A stretch of 64,000 nucleotides of DNA from Vampirovibrio chlorellavorus (GCA_001858525.1 LAPX01000008.1:142138-206137), one strand, 5' to 3'; positions 29,741 to 39,578 are shown, numbered from the stretch's first letter. A program made the numbers and translations. The notes: generated by a model not told the origin, from the sequence alone.

Positions 29741-29960
29741 CCCACGTTCAAAAAAGCCTCCAAATTAGTGCCCCTCCCGGATTCATCCGAAGAGGGGCTG
29801 TGAAGTCCACGTTGGTGGCCATTCACAGGGATTAGTATAAACCCTGGGCTCGGGTCATTCCATTGCCTGACGGGCTCGATTTTGGGTGAACCCTTGAGCC
29901 AGTGGACCCACTCCAAAAGCAGGGCTCATCCACCAATCCCTGAGCCAATTTACTAGATTG

Positions 29961-30827
29961 TTATGAACCCAAAGCGTCTCTCAGCCGTTGCAAAAACCGG
30001 CTTAACGGATGAGAAGGCCCCAATTGCGACTCCCAATCCCGACGAATGACCGGGTAAACCTCGGCAGGATCCCGACTTCCAAAAAACACCACGGGCCGAT
30101 CCGGATGCTCCGGAGGCCGCTGAAAGCCGAATACCACCAGCGGATCCACGGCATTTTCCCGATCATTAGGCATTAAGGTGGGCGCCAGAAACGACAGCAA
30201 CCCCAAGGGCAGGGTATGCGTGCTCACCAGCCCATCCTCAAACCGCTGAAACGGCATCACTTCACAGCGATCCCCTTGCGGGCTGATGGCTTCAAAGTCG
30301 TACACGGACTTAATCTGATAGCTGTGCAGGGCCGGATTGGCCAAAGCACCTTCCAGCAGGCCCCACCGCTGAAAAGAGGGATCAATCAGACAAGCTGTGG
30401 GGGGTACGGTGGTGTTTCCGGCCTGAAAGTGCTGAATCACCGCATTCAGGTATCCCCAGGGCGTGGCTAGAATAAAAGTGTGATTGGTATGCGCCGCCTG
30501 ATAAAAGGGAGCACAATGGCCATCGGCGGCCATCAGTAGATAGCTTTGTCCAAACTGACGTTGCAAGGCCGTCCCCAATTGATAGGTCAACTCGTAGCAC
30601 ACGCCGGTGTAGGCTCGTTCGGGATGGGTAGGCTGGTAGTAGTTTTCCAGCCGCACTTCCTGGTCATTACAGTGCAGGTAAAAATCGCTATCAGGAGACA
30701 GCAGGCTCTCCAGATCCTTGGCGTACTGGCATTGGGGCAGCGCCTGGGCCAAAAAAGACTGAAACTCCGGCACAAACAGGCCCGCAGGATCATGGAAAAA
30801 GGCACTGGGAGACACGACCGAACTCAC
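29961..30827 (-). CDS. Hypothetical protein, possibly arylamine N-acetyltransferase/transglutaminase-like
   Basis: Ordered Cys-His-Asp candidates: GVCYELTYQLG, NHTFILA, CLIDPSF. Confidence 0.6.
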   Translation of the reverse strand: MSSVVSPSAFFHDPAGLFVPEFQSFLAQALPQCQYAKDLESLLSPDSDFYLHCNDQEVRLENYYQPTHPERAYTGVCYELTYQLGTALQRQFGQSYLLMAADGHCAPFYQAAHTNHTFILATPWGYLNAVIQHFQAGNTTVPPTACLIDPSFQRWGLLEGALANPALHSYQIKSVYDFEAISPQGDRCEVMPFQRFEDGLVSTHTLPLGLLSFLAPTLMPNDRENAVDPLVVFGFQRPPEHPDRPVVFFGSRDPAEVYPVIRRDWESQLGPSHPLSRFLQRLRDALGS

Positions 30828-30977
30828 TCCTTGGTTAACAGGTATGGTTTAACAGGCTGGACTTGCTTAAACACTTCTATTGTTATTATTCCACGCTTTG
30901 GCGGATTGGAATCCTTTGGTTACAATGGAGGTCTGTTGCTGGAACAGGTCACCGATAGAGAGGTTTAGGAAAGCGCT

Positions 30978-32879
30978 TTGCCCATGCCCATCATCACTCG
31001 CCGAACAGGCCCCGTGGCCGCCACCCTTTGCCTGATCAGCCTGTTAGGCATTACCGGGCTATCCCTCCCCTGGGGAGCAGCCAATCAGGCCGTGGCCCAG
31101 TCCGAAGCGCCCAGTTTTCTCAACCCGGCCCGGCCACAAGCCCAAGCCAGCTACCGCTTTCCCTATACCGCTGTGGATCCAACGGCCCTCAGCCAGCCAG
31201 CGAATAAAGGCATTCCCGGCTTTCGGGGCGAAAATCAGCTCATGATTTACACCCCGGCCTCTGGCCCACAGACCGGCACCAATCAGGCCGGATTGGAAGC
31301 GGTGGTGGAAAATGGGGTCATTGTTCGGCTCAACGCCGGGAACAGCCCTATTCCGGCCAACGGTTTTGTCATCAGCGCGCACGGTTCAGCCGCTCAATGG
31401 CTGGTCCGCTTTGGCAAGGTGGGCTCTCTGGCCAGCTGGAATGCCGAAAACCCGACCCTAACCCTGCAATTTACCCCTGCCACCTACTTATACGAAGTGG
31501 ATGCGGCCTTGGCAGATGCCACCGCCAAACCGGGGGCGTCCGCCACCTACCCCGAGCATCTGGCCCAGGCCCAACAGTGCCGGGCGGAATTGCTGGCCCT
31601 GCAAAACAGCCCAGTCACGGAAGCCCTGGCCAATACGGCCCAGCGCTGCGTGCATGCGGCCAACGTAGCTTTTTACAACACCATTCCCGCGGAACCCAGC
31701 ACTTTCCGGGGCACCTGGATTCGCCCGGAAGGCAACGATCCCCAGCAAGTCCAGCAGGCCATGGCTGCCCTGAAGCGGGCCAACATCCAGCAGGTGTTTG
31801 TGGAAACCTACTATCAGGGCAAAACCATTTATCCCAGCAAGGTAATGGCCGCTTACGGACTGACCGAGCAACATCCCCGCTACCGCGGCGGCGATCCGCT
31901 GAAGTTGTGGGTAGACGAAGCCCACAAACAGGGGCTGAAAGTACATGTATGGACCCAGGTCTTTTTCGCGGGCAATCAAAAGGAAAACAGCGAGCAGTAC
32001 GGCCCCATCCTGAGCCGTTATCCCCAGTGGCGCAACATCCAGCGACCCCACTGGCAGACGCCCACCCCGGTCATTTCCAATATCGAGCCCGGGCATTACT
32101 TTCTGGACCCAGCCAACCCGGAAGTGCGCCAGTTTTTGAACAAACTGCTGATGGAAATGGTCAGCGAATATGACGTGGACGGGCTGAACCTGGATTATAT
32201 CCGCTATCCGGCCAGCGCGGCGGTCAGCAAGCCCAACTATCTGGGCACCACCTGGGGCTACACGGCAGTGGCCCGGCAACGTTTTATGAGCCTGATTGCG
32301 GCAGAGCGCACCACGGCCGAGGCTCAACGGGTAGACGCCCTGAAACAGACGGGCAAGCCCGTTCCCAAAAGCACGGTTAATCCAACCCTGCAGTCTGCGG
32401 ACCCCATTGGCTTAACCCCGAGCAGTCCCCTATGGAACCGGTGGGTCAGCTGGCGCAAGGAGCAGGTGTCCAGCTTTGTGAAAACCATCTCTCAGCAGGC
32501 CCGTGCCCTGAAACCCAATGTACTGGTGTCGGCAGTGGTCTTTCCCAGTCATGACCCCACTTACGCCCTGAAATTGCAGGATTATCCTCGCTGGGCCAAG
32601 GAGGGGGATATTCAGGCCCTCACCCCCATTGGACTGTCCACCGATCTGGGCCGCATGCGCTTGCAGTGCAATCAACTCAAAGAGCAAGTACAGGGAAAAA
32701 TCCCGGTGTATGTGGGCATCTTTTCGCTGTACAACCGCACTGGCCCCATTAGCCTGGTGGAGGAAATCGACACGGTTCGCCAAGCTGGGCTGGGCGGAGT
32801 GGTGCTGTTTGACGGAGCCCGTCTCAGCGCCCCTTACGAGGAAGCCTTGCTGGAGGGTCCATTCCGGATTACGCCCTAG
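30978..32879 (+). CDS. Secreted glycoside hydrolase-like protein (GHL10/DUF187 type)
   Basis: N-terminal signal-like segment; GTWIRPEGNDPQQVQQAMAALKRANIQQVFVETYYQGKTIYPS; VDGLNLDYIRYPA. Confidence 0.88.
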   Translation: MPMPIITRRTGPVAATLCLISLLGITGLSLPWGAANQAVAQSEAPSFLNPARPQAQASYRFPYTAVDPTALSQPANKGIPGFRGENQLMIYTPASGPQTGTNQAGLEAVVENGVIVRLNAGNSPIPANGFVISAHGSAAQWLVRFGKVGSLASWNAENPTLTLQFTPATYLYEVDAALADATAKPGASATYPEHLAQAQQCRAELLALQNSPVTEALANTAQRCVHAANVAFYNTIPAEPSTFRGTWIRPEGNDPQQVQQAMAALKRANIQQVFVETYYQGKTIYPSKVMAAYGLTEQHPRYRGGDPLKLWVDEAHKQGLKVHVWTQVFFAGNQKENSEQYGPILSRYPQWRNIQRPHWQTPTPVISNIEPGHYFLDPANPEVRQFLNKLLMEMVSEYDVDGLNLDYIRYPASAAVSKPNYLGTTWGYTAVARQRFMSLIAAERTTAEAQRVDALKQTGKPVPKSTVNPTLQSADPIGLTPSSPLWNRWVSWRKEQVSSFVKTISQQARALKPNVLVSAVVFPSHDPTYALKLQDYPRWAKEGDIQALTPIGLSTDLGRMRLQCNQLKEQVQGKIPVYVGIFSLYNRTGPISLVEEIDTVRQAGLGGVVLFDGARLSAPYEEALLEGPFRITP

Positions 32880-32901
32880 CGCGCACCCCAGTTGGAAACG
32901 C

Positions 32902-33261
32902 TCAAGGAACGGTAATCTCAAACGCCCCATGGGATTGCCGGGTGAATGCGTCCGTCTGAATGACGGCCTCCAGATTAAGTGGCCCGTACAGATGCGGGTA
33001 CAGCTCCCCGTTGGTGGAGGCCTCCCAGCGCAGTTCGGGTTGCAGGGCGTCCACGGCAATGCTCAGCAGCAGTAATTCGGCCTGTTCGGGGAAATAAGCG
33101 TTGGCCACCCGGTTCAGCTGATGCGCCGGTGAGGCATGAATAAAGCCCTCTGAAATCAGGCTTTCGGTAGTGAATTGCCCCTGTCGGCTGGCCTGCTGGT
33201 AGGCTTCCGAGGTGCACAGGATGTAGATAATGTCTGGATGGGATATTTCTGGCTTGGACAT
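32902..33261 (-). CDS. DUF952-family protein
   Basis: IIYILCTSEAYQQA...SEGFIHASPAHQLNRVANAYF...HLYGPLNLEAV. Confidence 0.85.
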   Translation of the reverse strand: MSKPEISHPDIIYILCTSEAYQQASRQGQFTTESLISEGFIHASPAHQLNRVANAYFPEQAELLLLSIAVDALQPELRWEASTNGELYPHLYGPLNLEAVIQTDAFTRQSHGAFEITVP

Positions 33262-33497
33262 GAATGAAAACTCTCTGTAAAAAATTGGACAGTCTTACCG
33301 ATTGTGGCTGGAACACGGGCCAGGCGCAAATGTTGAGAGTCCGTAACGTGTGACATGCACCCCACTCTGCTTGTGCCGTCTTCCTTTTGGACCTTATGAG
33401 TCGCTATGGCCTTTGTCAGTGCCCTATTGTTACTTGACCCCAATCACGGCATCCCCTATGGTGAAGAGACCATCGGGTTTGTCATGGCCCATGGATC

Positions 33498-33534
33498 GCA
33501 ATTAAACAAGATATTTGCAATTAAACAGGTATTT
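33498..33534 (+). repeat. Short tandem direct repeat upstream of the L25-like gene
   Basis: GCAATTAAACAAGATATTT / GCAATTAAACAGGTATTT. Confidence 0.7.
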
Positions 33535-33553
33535 AAAGAGAGGGAGAGCGCCC

Positions 33554-33829
33554 ATGACCCAGCAAAACGATTTAAAGGTAACCGAGCGAGACACCACCCT
33601 GAATCCCCGTCAATTACGGGCTGCCGGATACATCCCGGTCACCCTGTACGGAAAAAACCAGCAATCCGTGCAAATTCAAGCCAAAACCCACGAATTAACC
33701 CAATTGATTATGCATGGCAGCCAGAACTTCGCGCTGTCCGGCTTTGTCAGCGGCAAGGCCAAACTGCGGCAACTGCAAGTGGATCCTGTCTCCCAGCAGC
33801 CCATCAGCGCCCAGTTACTGTCCGTATAG
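33554..33829 (+). CDS. Ribosomal protein L25-like protein (short form, 91 aa)
   Basis: LNPRQLRAAGYIPVTLYGKNQQSVQIQAKTHELTQLI...LQVDPVSQQPISAQLLSV. Confidence 0.75.
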   Translation: MTQQNDLKVTERDTTLNPRQLRAAGYIPVTLYGKNQQSVQIQAKTHELTQLIMHGSQNFALSGFVSGKAKLRQLQVDPVSQQPISAQLLSV

Positions 33830-34018
33830 CGGCTGATTTTCAGTCAATTCAACGCCAAGCCCCACTCATCAATCATTTGGGTGGGCTTTTGGCTTGAAAA
33901 AAATCCCCTAGACAGGGTAAAACCCAGAAACCAGAGGCTTCCGGGTTAGGGCAGGCAATTATCACCTTATCAGTCGCAGTTAGTTATCAGTCACATTACA
34001 TTGTAGGAGAGAGAAACT

Positions 34019-34558
34019 TTAGGGCAGCTGGGTCGGCAACAGACCAACGGCTTTGTTCAGCAAGGCCGGGTTGGCGGCCAATGCGGCAGGACCCAGGACC
34101 AGTCCGCTGAGTGCTCCCAGACCGGCACCAGTCAAGGCGGCACCAGCGAACAAGGTTACTTTGTTCCGGTTATTCACCGGGTGATTGGCGGGCACCAACG
34201 GTTGCGGGTTGGTCATTTTGCTCGCCGAAGGAATGGCTTCCATCAAGGGACTTAACTTTTGCAGGGCGTTCAGCCAGGGATTATTCCCAGTGATCGCTTG
34301 CTTCACGAAGGTTTGCAAGGCACCAACCATGGGATTGCCTTGGGGGTTGCCTTGCTTGGGCGGCAGGGCAGCGGGTTTGCTGGCGTTGCTTACCGCAGGT
34401 GCAGATTTGATGAACACATCGCCCTGGTGGCCGTTTTGCCGGTGGATGGGCTGTGTTTTCTGTCCAAAAGCGATGGGGGTGGAAGCTGGCTGGGCGGCAG
34501 GCTTGGCCAGCGCCTGATTTTTCAATGCCTGATATTTAGGCAGCTTAAGCTGATTCAT
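34019..34558 (-). CDS. Hypothetical protein with N-terminal AFGQKT motif and C-terminal hydrophobic Gly/Ala segment
   Basis: MNQLKLPKYQ...STPIAFGQKTQPIHR...LFAGAALTGAGLGALSGLVLGPAALA. Confidence 0.5.
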   Translation of the reverse strand: MNQLKLPKYQALKNQALAKPAAQPASTPIAFGQKTQPIHRQNGHQGDVFIKSAPAVSNASKPAALPPKQGNPQGNPMVGALQTFVKQAITGNNPWLNALQKLSPLMEAIPSASKMTNPQPLVPANHPVNNRNKVTLFAGAALTGAGLGALSGLVLGPAALAANPALLNKAVGLLPTQLP

Positions 34559-34963
34559 AGCGTCCATCATGGCGCGGGTCCCATCCCTCTGCTAAATCTT
34601 TCACTGAATCCGTTTGGAGAAGTGTGTTTCCAATCGATGAAATTATTCTATCTGAGTTTCCTCATTTAGAGAAATAAAAATAAAAACAAATTTAAGAGCT
34701 TCGCCGAAGGCCCTGTCAGAATGTTCAGATACACCAGTTTACAAAACTTAATTTTTTCTTGGTGTTTATTTGACAAAAACCATTTAGTGTAAACTTGCCC
34801 CAAAGGGTATTTATTTTCTTTTTTGATGGTTTGGATAGTTACTTTTTAAAAAATAGTGGCTTTCCTTTTGAAAAAATTTCTTTCTAAACACTTTTTTCTT
34901 TCAAAGTGGATTGTCTTGCAGAGGCGTTGCTCATGAATGCTTCTTTTTCAGGCTTTTTCTTTT

Positions 34964-35242
34964 CCCAAAGGGGACGCTGTCCCCTTATGAACCCCAGTTG
35001 GGGTCGCCTGCGCCCCCAAACCCCTCCAGAAAATAATCGCCAATTAGTACGCTTCATCTCCAGCTTGAGGGTTGTTGGGACTTGGGCTTTTCGCGAATGG
35101 GCATTGCCCATTCGAAAGCAACACCATGAAGAAACATGTTTTTCATATAAATATTCAAAAATTCCCCACTCTAACTCTGCGGGGCCTGGGGGTGCAGGCA
35201 CTCCCAGCGGGGGATGCAAAGGGGGCTGGCCCCCTTTCAAAG
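34964..35242. repeat. Intergenic GC-rich hairpin element with inward-facing related arms
   Basis: Left arm CAAAGGGGACGCTGTCCCCTTATGAACCCCAGTTGGGG...; right arm (minus strand) CTTTGAAAGGGGGCCAGCCCCCTTTGCATCCCCCGCTGGG... Confidence 0.4.
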
Positions 35243-35385
35243 GAAGAATAAATGAATAAAAAAGGTTTTTAGGATTCACATCCTAAATTCATAAATTTGC
35301 TTCGCTGGGAAAACAAAACAAGCAACGGCATACTAAAACCACCCGCCTCTGCGCAGGCGGCACCAGAACCAACCGGGGGAACACC

Positions 35386-35706
35386 ATGCCGTACCAATGC
35401 ACCCACTGCCAAAGCCTGTTTTTCAAGACGCTGGAAATCCGCATCCACAGCACCCAAAAGGCTTTGCTGTATAAAAAACGCTGCAAACGGTGCAAATTCA
35501 AGTGCCTGGTACAACGCAACAGCCTTCAGGGAAGCCTGATGCCTGCCACCCTCACCGATTGGCAAAGTGCCCACCGGGTGCAAACCCGACAAGCCCCCAG
35601 CACCTCAAGCGTTCTGGTCAGTGAGTACACCGCGCGCATCAGCCGCAGCAAGGAGCCCCCACTGGACTACCTAAGCCGACTGGCCCGCGCCCAAACACAG
35701 GAATGA
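35386..35706 (+). CDS. Small zinc-ribbon protein, first gene of prophage remnant
   Basis: YQCTHCQSLFF...KKRCKRCKFKC (paired CxxC). Confidence 0.65.
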   Translation: MPYQCTHCQSLFFKTLEIRIHSTQKALLYKKRCKRCKFKCLVQRNSLQGSLMPATLTDWQSAHRVQTRQAPSTSSVLVSEYTARISRSKEPPLDYLSRLARAQTQE

Positions 35707-35712
35707 GACCAC

Positions 35713-36024
35713 ATGAAACCCAAGAAACTCCCACCGCAAACCGGCTTGTTGCCCAAGCTCAAAAACCTGCTGGATGCCCTCTCCGATCGCTATCAGCGCG
35801 TGTTAAGTGTAATCGATGAGGCATTGGATTCGGAAAGTATGAAAGACAAAATCTGGGCGGTGGATTTGATTTTAAAACGCACCCCCACCGACACCCCGGC
35901 CCCCACGCCCAACGGCAAGGGCAAAAAATCGGATGCGCCCCTAAATCCAGCCGATCTGGAACAACTCAGCGAGCAAGAACTGCTGAACCGGGTGCGCACT
36001 TACATTCAGGACTGGGAGCCCTAG
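35713..36024 (+). CDS. Hypothetical phage-associated protein; position suggests small terminase
   Basis: 103 aa, charged; tightly spaced in the cluster leading to TerL. Confidence 0.55.
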   Translation: MKPKKLPPQTGLLPKLKNLLDALSDRYQRVLSVIDEALDSESMKDKIWAVDLILKRTPTDTPAPTPNGKGKKSDAPLNPADLEQLSEQELLNRVRTYIQDWEP

Positions 36025-36028
36025 CCCC

Positions 36029-36637
36029 ATGAGCCCGGTTTATCAGTTGACCACACCCGAAGCACTGGCCCACCACGCACCGGGCATTCGCCACTTGCTG
36101 CGCCTGCACCGGGATACCTTGCTGGATGACGCCACTCGCTGTGGAAGCCTGAATGAGGATTTAGAGCACCTTTGGCAGAACACGGCGGCCTGCCTGCCCT
36201 GGCTGTGGGTGTTCGTGCAACCCGATGGGGTCATCAGCGCCATTGGGGCTTTATCCGATCTTCAACCGGGACGACACGCCTTTTTGCACGGGGTCAGCCA
36301 TCCGGCCTTTCGGGGGGCGGGCTGCGTGGTCCAAACCCTGCGCCCCTTGCTGCAAACCGCCTTTGAGGAGTTGGCGCTCATCAAGGTTAAGGCCGAACTG
36401 GAGACCCACAACCGGGGGGCCATGGGCTTTTGCAGGCGCTTTGGCTTTCAGCGGGAAGCCTTATTCCGGCAAGACATTGCCGTGGGCGGTCTGCTGCGAG
36501 ACGTGGCCGTTTACACCTTAAGCGCTGAGCGCTACCGCAAGCTGGTTTTACCCCAAGTTTTACCCCGCCTGCTCAAACCCGCTCAGGGGATACCCCTCAC
36601 CATTAACCAAGCAGAAGGAACCCAACCATGTCACTAG
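36029..36637 (+). CDS. GNAT-family acetyltransferase-like protein
   Basis: HAFLHGVSHPAFRGAGCVVQTLRPLLQTAFEELALIKVKAELETHNRGAMGFCRRFGFQREALFRQDIAVGG. Confidence 0.8.
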   Translation: MSPVYQLTTPEALAHHAPGIRHLLRLHRDTLLDDATRCGSLNEDLEHLWQNTAACLPWLWVFVQPDGVISAIGALSDLQPGRHAFLHGVSHPAFRGAGCVVQTLRPLLQTAFEELALIKVKAELETHNRGAMGFCRRFGFQREALFRQDIAVGGLLRDVAVYTLSAERYRKLVLPQVLPRLLKPAQGIPLTINQAEGTQPCH

Positions 36638-37368
36638 GACGCAAAAAAAAGAGCACTACCAAGATCATTAAAGTGTCTGCCCCACCGCCCATCACCCGAG
36701 TGGAATTCAACAGCCCCACCGGAGATCGCTATGTCACCACCACCCAGAATGGCCAGCAGACCTTTCAGAGCTACCTGAACCCCACCACCAAGCAAACCGT
36801 GGCAGAGAGTCTAAAAGGCCTGCAACAACTGGCCAAGGAACTGAATCAGCCCGATCCCGTTCGGCAACAGGCCATCACCCAACGATCCCGTGATTTTTTT
36901 GACTTGCAGTCATCCGATATCAACGCCCAAACTGACTCTCAGCTGGCCAAGGCCCGATCCAGCTTGTCTAAGCGCTTTGGCGGTGCTTATAACGCCACCT
37001 TCGGCACCAATTTACTGGCCCAAATGGAAGGCAGTCGTCTGGGACAACTGGCGGAGGCCAGTAAGCAAGCAGCCCTGCTGGGCGAAGACCTGTACAAGTC
37101 CGATGAAGACAGCCGGGTGCGTCGCTTTGCCCTGTTTCAAAACTATCTGGCCGATCTGAACAACCAAGCCAGAGGATTACAGAGCAACGGCAGCGGGGTG
37201 CTGATGAACGAAAGCCAGCGAGCCACTGATTTGGCGGTCCAAAAAGCCAACCTGGCTTTGCAGGCCAGCCGTCAGGATGCCCTGACCCAGTCCGAGCAAA
37301 ACCGGGTGAACCGGGAAAGCGCTTTGCGGGCCAGCAGCCAAATCGCCATGGCCCTGATGGCCATTTGA
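36628..37368 (+). CDS. Phage protein, possibly internal virion/injection-like
   Basis: Long Gln/Ala-rich helical ORF between the GNAT and TerL genes with overlapping ends. Confidence 0.55.
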   Translation: MSLGRKKKSTTKIIKVSAPPPITRVEFNSPTGDRYVTTTQNGQQTFQSYLNPTTKQTVAESLKGLQQLAKELNQPDPVRQQAITQRSRDFFDLQSSDINAQTDSQLAKARSSLSKRFGGAYNATFGTNLLAQMEGSRLGQLAEASKQAALLGEDLYKSDEDSRVRRFALFQNYLADLNNQARGLQSNGSGVLMNESQRATDLAVQKANLALQASRQDALTQSEQNRVNRESALRASSQIAMALMAI

Positions 37369-38906
37369 GGGAGGGGAAGTCAAACGTGACCCTTTCAGAA
37401 ACCTCAGAGCCTTCAGGGCAATCAGACCCTTCCGACACGTCTCAAGACGCCCCTCGCCCGTGGTTGGCCCGCCGTCTGGTCTTGTACCAGGCGGCTGAGC
37501 GCCACCCCGAATTACAGGCTGTGCTGGTGGCCTGGTGCAAACGAGACGTGCGCTTCTGGTTCCGCCATTTTTGCTGGACGTTTGATCCACGCAAGGAGCA
37601 GCCCCACTTGCCCTTTGTGCCCTACGCCTTCCAGGAGAAAGTGTTGGGGGAACTGGTGCAGGCCATCGAAACCGGAGAAGACCTGCTGATTGAAAAAAGC
37701 CGGGACATGGGCCTCAGTTGGCTGGTGCTACTGGCCTTCCAGTATTTCTGGCTGTTCCGGGAGGGGGCCAACTTCCATTTGGGCTCCCGCAAACAGGAGG
37801 CCGTGGATCGCAAGGGGGATTTATCCACCCTGATGGAAAAACTGCGCTATAACCTCAGCTGGCTGCCCCACTGGATGCGCCCGGCAGGCTTTCAGGACAG
37901 CGTGCACGACAATGTGCTGCGCTTGCTAAACCCCACTAACGGCAATACCATTACCGGGGAAAGCAGCAACGAGAACTTCGGGCGGGGGGGGCGCTACAAG
38001 GCGGTGCTGTTCGATGAGTTTCCGTTTTGGCCCACACAGGACGCCGCTTATGCCTCCGCCGGGCAGTCCACACCCAGCCGTATTGTGGTGGGTACCCCTT
38101 ATGGCAAGCACAACCGCTTTGCAGAACTGCGCTTTTCCGGTCAAGTGAAGGTTTTACGGGTCCATTGGCGAGAACACCCGGATCGGGATGAACGCTGGTA
38201 CGCCACCCAACGACAACGGCTCAGCGAGGATGAGCTGGCCCGAGAACTGGATATCAATTACCATTTGTCCCTGAAGAACCGGGTTTTTTCCAATTTCAGC
38301 GAGGCCAACAAGGGTAATTTTCAGGCATTCCAGCCCACCAAGCTCATTCGCAGCTGGGATTTTGGCTATCATTGTCCCGCGTGTTTGTTTTTGGCTTTCG
38401 ATAGCGAGGATCGGCTATTGGTGCTGCGGGAAGTGGTCGGTACTCAGGTGCTACTGACCGATTTCGCCCAGCAGGTCAAGACGGTGACCGACACCCTGTA
38501 TGCCGGGGTGCCGGTGGAGGATATTTGCGACCCGGCAGGCGCCCAGCGCTCCGATAAGAGCGTGCGCACCAGCATCGAGATTCTGAACAGCCTGGGTATT
38601 TTTCCGTTTTTCGATCGATCTCCCATCAAGGACGGACTGGAACTGATGCGGGTACAATTGTCCCGCATGACGGGTAGTACCCCGGCCCTGCGGGTGGACT
38701 ATGGCTGCACAAAGCTGATTGAGGCTTTTGAGGGGGGATACCGGTACAGCTCCCCGGAGTCAGAGACCCCATTGCAGGAACATCCTTACGAGGATGTGAT
38801 GGACTGCCTGCGCTATGCGGTCATGCAGAAGTGTTCTCTGCCGGTATCCGGCAAATTCAGACGCTCGCCCCAGTATCGGCCCAGCAACCGCTATACGGGC
38901 TATTAA
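37365..38906 (+). CDS. Phage terminase large subunit
   Basis: IEKSRDMGLSWLVLLAFQYF; YKAVLFDEFPFWP (Walker B); SWDFGYHCPACLFLAFD nuclease-like region. Confidence 0.9.
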   Translation: MREGKSNVTLSETSEPSGQSDPSDTSQDAPRPWLARRLVLYQAAERHPELQAVLVAWCKRDVRFWFRHFCWTFDPRKEQPHLPFVPYAFQEKVLGELVQAIETGEDLLIEKSRDMGLSWLVLLAFQYFWLFREGANFHLGSRKQEAVDRKGDLSTLMEKLRYNLSWLPHWMRPAGFQDSVHDNVLRLLNPTNGNTITGESSNENFGRGGRYKAVLFDEFPFWPTQDAAYASAGQSTPSRIVVGTPYGKHNRFAELRFSGQVKVLRVHWREHPDRDERWYATQRQRLSEDELARELDINYHLSLKNRVFSNFSEANKGNFQAFQPTKLIRSWDFGYHCPACLFLAFDSEDRLLVLREVVGTQVLLTDFAQQVKTVTDTLYAGVPVEDICDPAGAQRSDKSVRTSIEILNSLGIFPFFDRSPIKDGLELMRVQLSRMTGSTPALRVDYGCTKLIEAFEGGYRYSSPESETPLQEHPYEDVMDCLRYAVMQKCSLPVSGKFRRSPQYRPSNRYTGY

Positions 38907-39159
38907 GGCGTTACGGCTCAGCTTGGCAGGGCTTGCCTCCCGGGAGCGTTCATTCAGGCTCAGCCCAGCTATGGCTGTGTTCGACTTCCCCACCACATTT
39001 CAATATTTATTGAAACATAAAAATAAATAAACAAATATTTGTAAAGTTGGCTTTCAGTGTGCATTTAAGCCGGTTTGGGACTCCAAGGCCCAATGTCCCC
39101 GTGACGATATTCCGGAAAGTTCTCCTATAATAACTCCTACATCCCCCCTCTTTTAGTCT

Positions 39160-39183
39160 GCCGCTTTATGCGGCCTTTTTTTT
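39160..39183 (+). terminator. Intrinsic terminator at the end of the prophage remnant
   Basis: GCCGC-TTTAT-GCGGC-C-TTTTTTTT. Confidence 0.7.
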
Positions 39184-39321
39184 ACCTTTAGGTCACAAAA
39201 TGAATTAGCCATAGTTTCCAGATTTTAACCGTGATTTATAGTCAATCTGAAAGATTTTCGCTTGTGTCCCCCAGACGGCTATGTTATAAATTTCCTGTTC
39301 CCTCAAACGAACTCCCCACGC

Positions 39322-39398
39322 GGGGTGGTAGCTCAGTTGGTTAGAGTACTTGCCTGTCACGCAAGATGTCGCGGGTTCGAGTCCCGTCCACCCCGCCA
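39322..39398 (+). tRNA. tRNA-Asp (anticodon GTC), CCA encoded
   Basis: GGGGTGG...CCACCCC acceptor stem, CTTGC-CTGTCAC-GCAAG anticodon arm, GCGGGTTCGAGTCCCGT T-arm, CCA end. Confidence 0.97.
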
Positions 39399-39444
39399 CT
39401 TTTAAAAGTAAAACTATAAAAAGTTGGCACCCCACACACCAGAA

Positions 39445-39477
39445 GGCTTTCCGAGTTTTAAACCGGAAGGCTTTTTT
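39445..39477 (+). terminator. Terminator after tRNA-Asp
   Basis: CTTTCCG-loop-CGGAAGG-CTTTTTT. Confidence 0.6.
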
Positions 39478-39578
39478 GTTGGGAATCAGTAAGATTTTAC
39501 AACTGAGGATTGCGTGGGCTGCTCTGGGCTTCCCATCCCGCAACACTAAACAGCCATCAGCACCGAACGACAATAAGG

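Noticed and set aside
30546-32327. Antisense ORFs across the GHL10-like and hypothetical genes, including a 279-aa minus ORF
   Set aside because: Sense-strand genes have clear family motifs; antisense products look like shadow translations
34884-35279. 131-aa minus-strand and 117-aa plus-strand ORFs
   Set aside because: Both overlap a GC-rich hairpin repeat and show low-complexity Pro/Gly/Arg composition; treated as repeat
35386-39398. tRNA-Asp 3' end as the attB/attL of the prophage remnant
   Set aside because: I could not find a duplicated tRNA 3' segment at the left boundary and there is no integrase gene; association only by proximity
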